From NCBI GenBank assembly GCA_900546615.1, contig URDJ01000033.1, forward strand, positions 1 through 30,472: DNA of 30,472 nucleotides, written 5' to 3'. Below, piece by piece: positions 30,045 through 30,472 of the stretch. Position 1 is the stretch's first letter. Every line of letters begins with the position of its first letter. Origin of the DNA: an uncultured Eubacteriales bacterium (GTDB lineage Bacteria > Bacillota > Clostridia > Oscillospirales > Oscillospiraceae). Position numbers and translations under genes: made by a program. The notes below the pieces were generated by a model. It saw only the letters and a program-made list of their open reading frames with translations, was not told the DNA's origin and searched no databases.

Positions 30045-30472
30045 TCACTCGGCGGCGGGGGCCTCGGCCTCCGCGCTCTCGTCCTTGGACTCGACAGAGC
30101 CGCCGGACTTTTCGACTATCTGGCCCAGAACAACGGCCAGGCTGGTGATGGGCGCGAGCATGGTGCCAAGCACCTTCGCATACAGCGCGTCCTTCGAGGG
30201 CAGCGCCGCGATCTCCTCGATCGCCTGCGCGTCGAGTATCTTCCCGTCCATGAACGCGGCCTTGATATTGAACCTGTCGCCCATCTTCTTGGAGTACTCG
30301 CTGATGATGCGTATCGGCGCGATCGGATCGCCCTCGCTCGTAGCCATGGACGTGGTGCCGTTCAGGATGGGATCAAGACCCTCCAGACCGACCTTGTCGA
30401 CGGCAAACTTCGTGAGAGTGTTCTTCACGACGCTGTACTGCACGGCGTTCTGCGCCAGCTCACGGCGAAGCT
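30045..30472 (-). CDS. rplJ: 50S ribosomal protein L10, 5' end outside the window
   Basis: The last 141 codons or so of L10; the reading frame stays open to the right edge of the window (LRRELAQNAVQYSVVKNTL..). 'FAVDKVGLEGLDPILNGTTSMATSEGDPIAPIRIISEYSKK' is the core, and the acidic Ala/Glu-rich tail, which follows the L12-binding helix, is complete. The regulatory leader bound by L10 in many bacteria would lie outside. It is upstream of rplL in the usual rplJ-rplL order. Confidence 0.97.
   Translation of the reverse strand, partial: LRRELAQNAVQYSVVKNTLTKFAVDKVGLEGLDPILNGTTSMATSEGDPIAPIRIISEYSKKMGDRFNIKAAFMDGKILDAQAIEEIAALPSKDALYAKVLGTMLAPITSLAVVLGQIVEKSGGSVESKDESAEAEAPAAE

Overview
The window reads as part of the chromosome of a GC-rich, Gram-positive clostridium, most likely an Oscillospirales-type gut organism. 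This is inferred from gene content and signals, not from a database match. The supporting features are a T-box leader for Phe-tRNA synthetase, an IreB-family regulator, a SpoVB-like flippase next to mazG and an HU gene, lipoproteins with Gram-positive lipoboxes, sigma-A type promoters (TTGACA-N17-TATAAT), GGAGG ribosome sites and a membrane pyrophosphatase with K+-dependent sequence signatures.

Layout. (1) 1-4349, minus: the start of a tailed-phage packaging and capsid module (terS, terL, small membrane protein, P22-like portal, scaffold-like protein) that runs off the left edge. (2) 4434-6700, minus: hppA with its own promoter and terminator, directly against the phage module. (3) 6917-9025, plus: two lipoproteins, the second an orphan solute-binding protein. 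A perfect minus-strand terminator lies between them. (4) 9288-10680: degV and marR, divergent, sharing a control region with two matching palindromes. (5) 10684-13045, minus: four overlapping genes (padR, a 41-residue membrane protein, a condensation/acetyltransferase-like enzyme, a small membrane protein) behind a consensus promoter whose -10 box sits in a large palindrome. (6) 13080-17765, plus: gamma-glutamyltransferase-like enzyme, SpoVB/MurJ-type flippase, mazG, HU. (7) 17766-21874, plus: a compact leader (promoter, palindrome at the start site, 27-codon ORF, strong terminator) in front of a heterodimeric ABC exporter. (8) 21888-25991, minus: T-box-pheS-pheT, then ireB with its own promoter. 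(9) 25997-29608, plus: nnrD, lipoprotein, alr, mazF-like toxin without a visible antitoxin, exported protein. (10) 29626-30472, minus: rplL and the 3' part of rplJ.

The best candidates for an undescribed system are the peptide/attenuator-like leader before the ABC exporter, the MarR double-operator control of degV, and the compact PadR operon with its tiny membrane protein. Most other genes are well-known housekeeping families. All coordinates and motifs were read by eye, and no similarity search or folding program was run.
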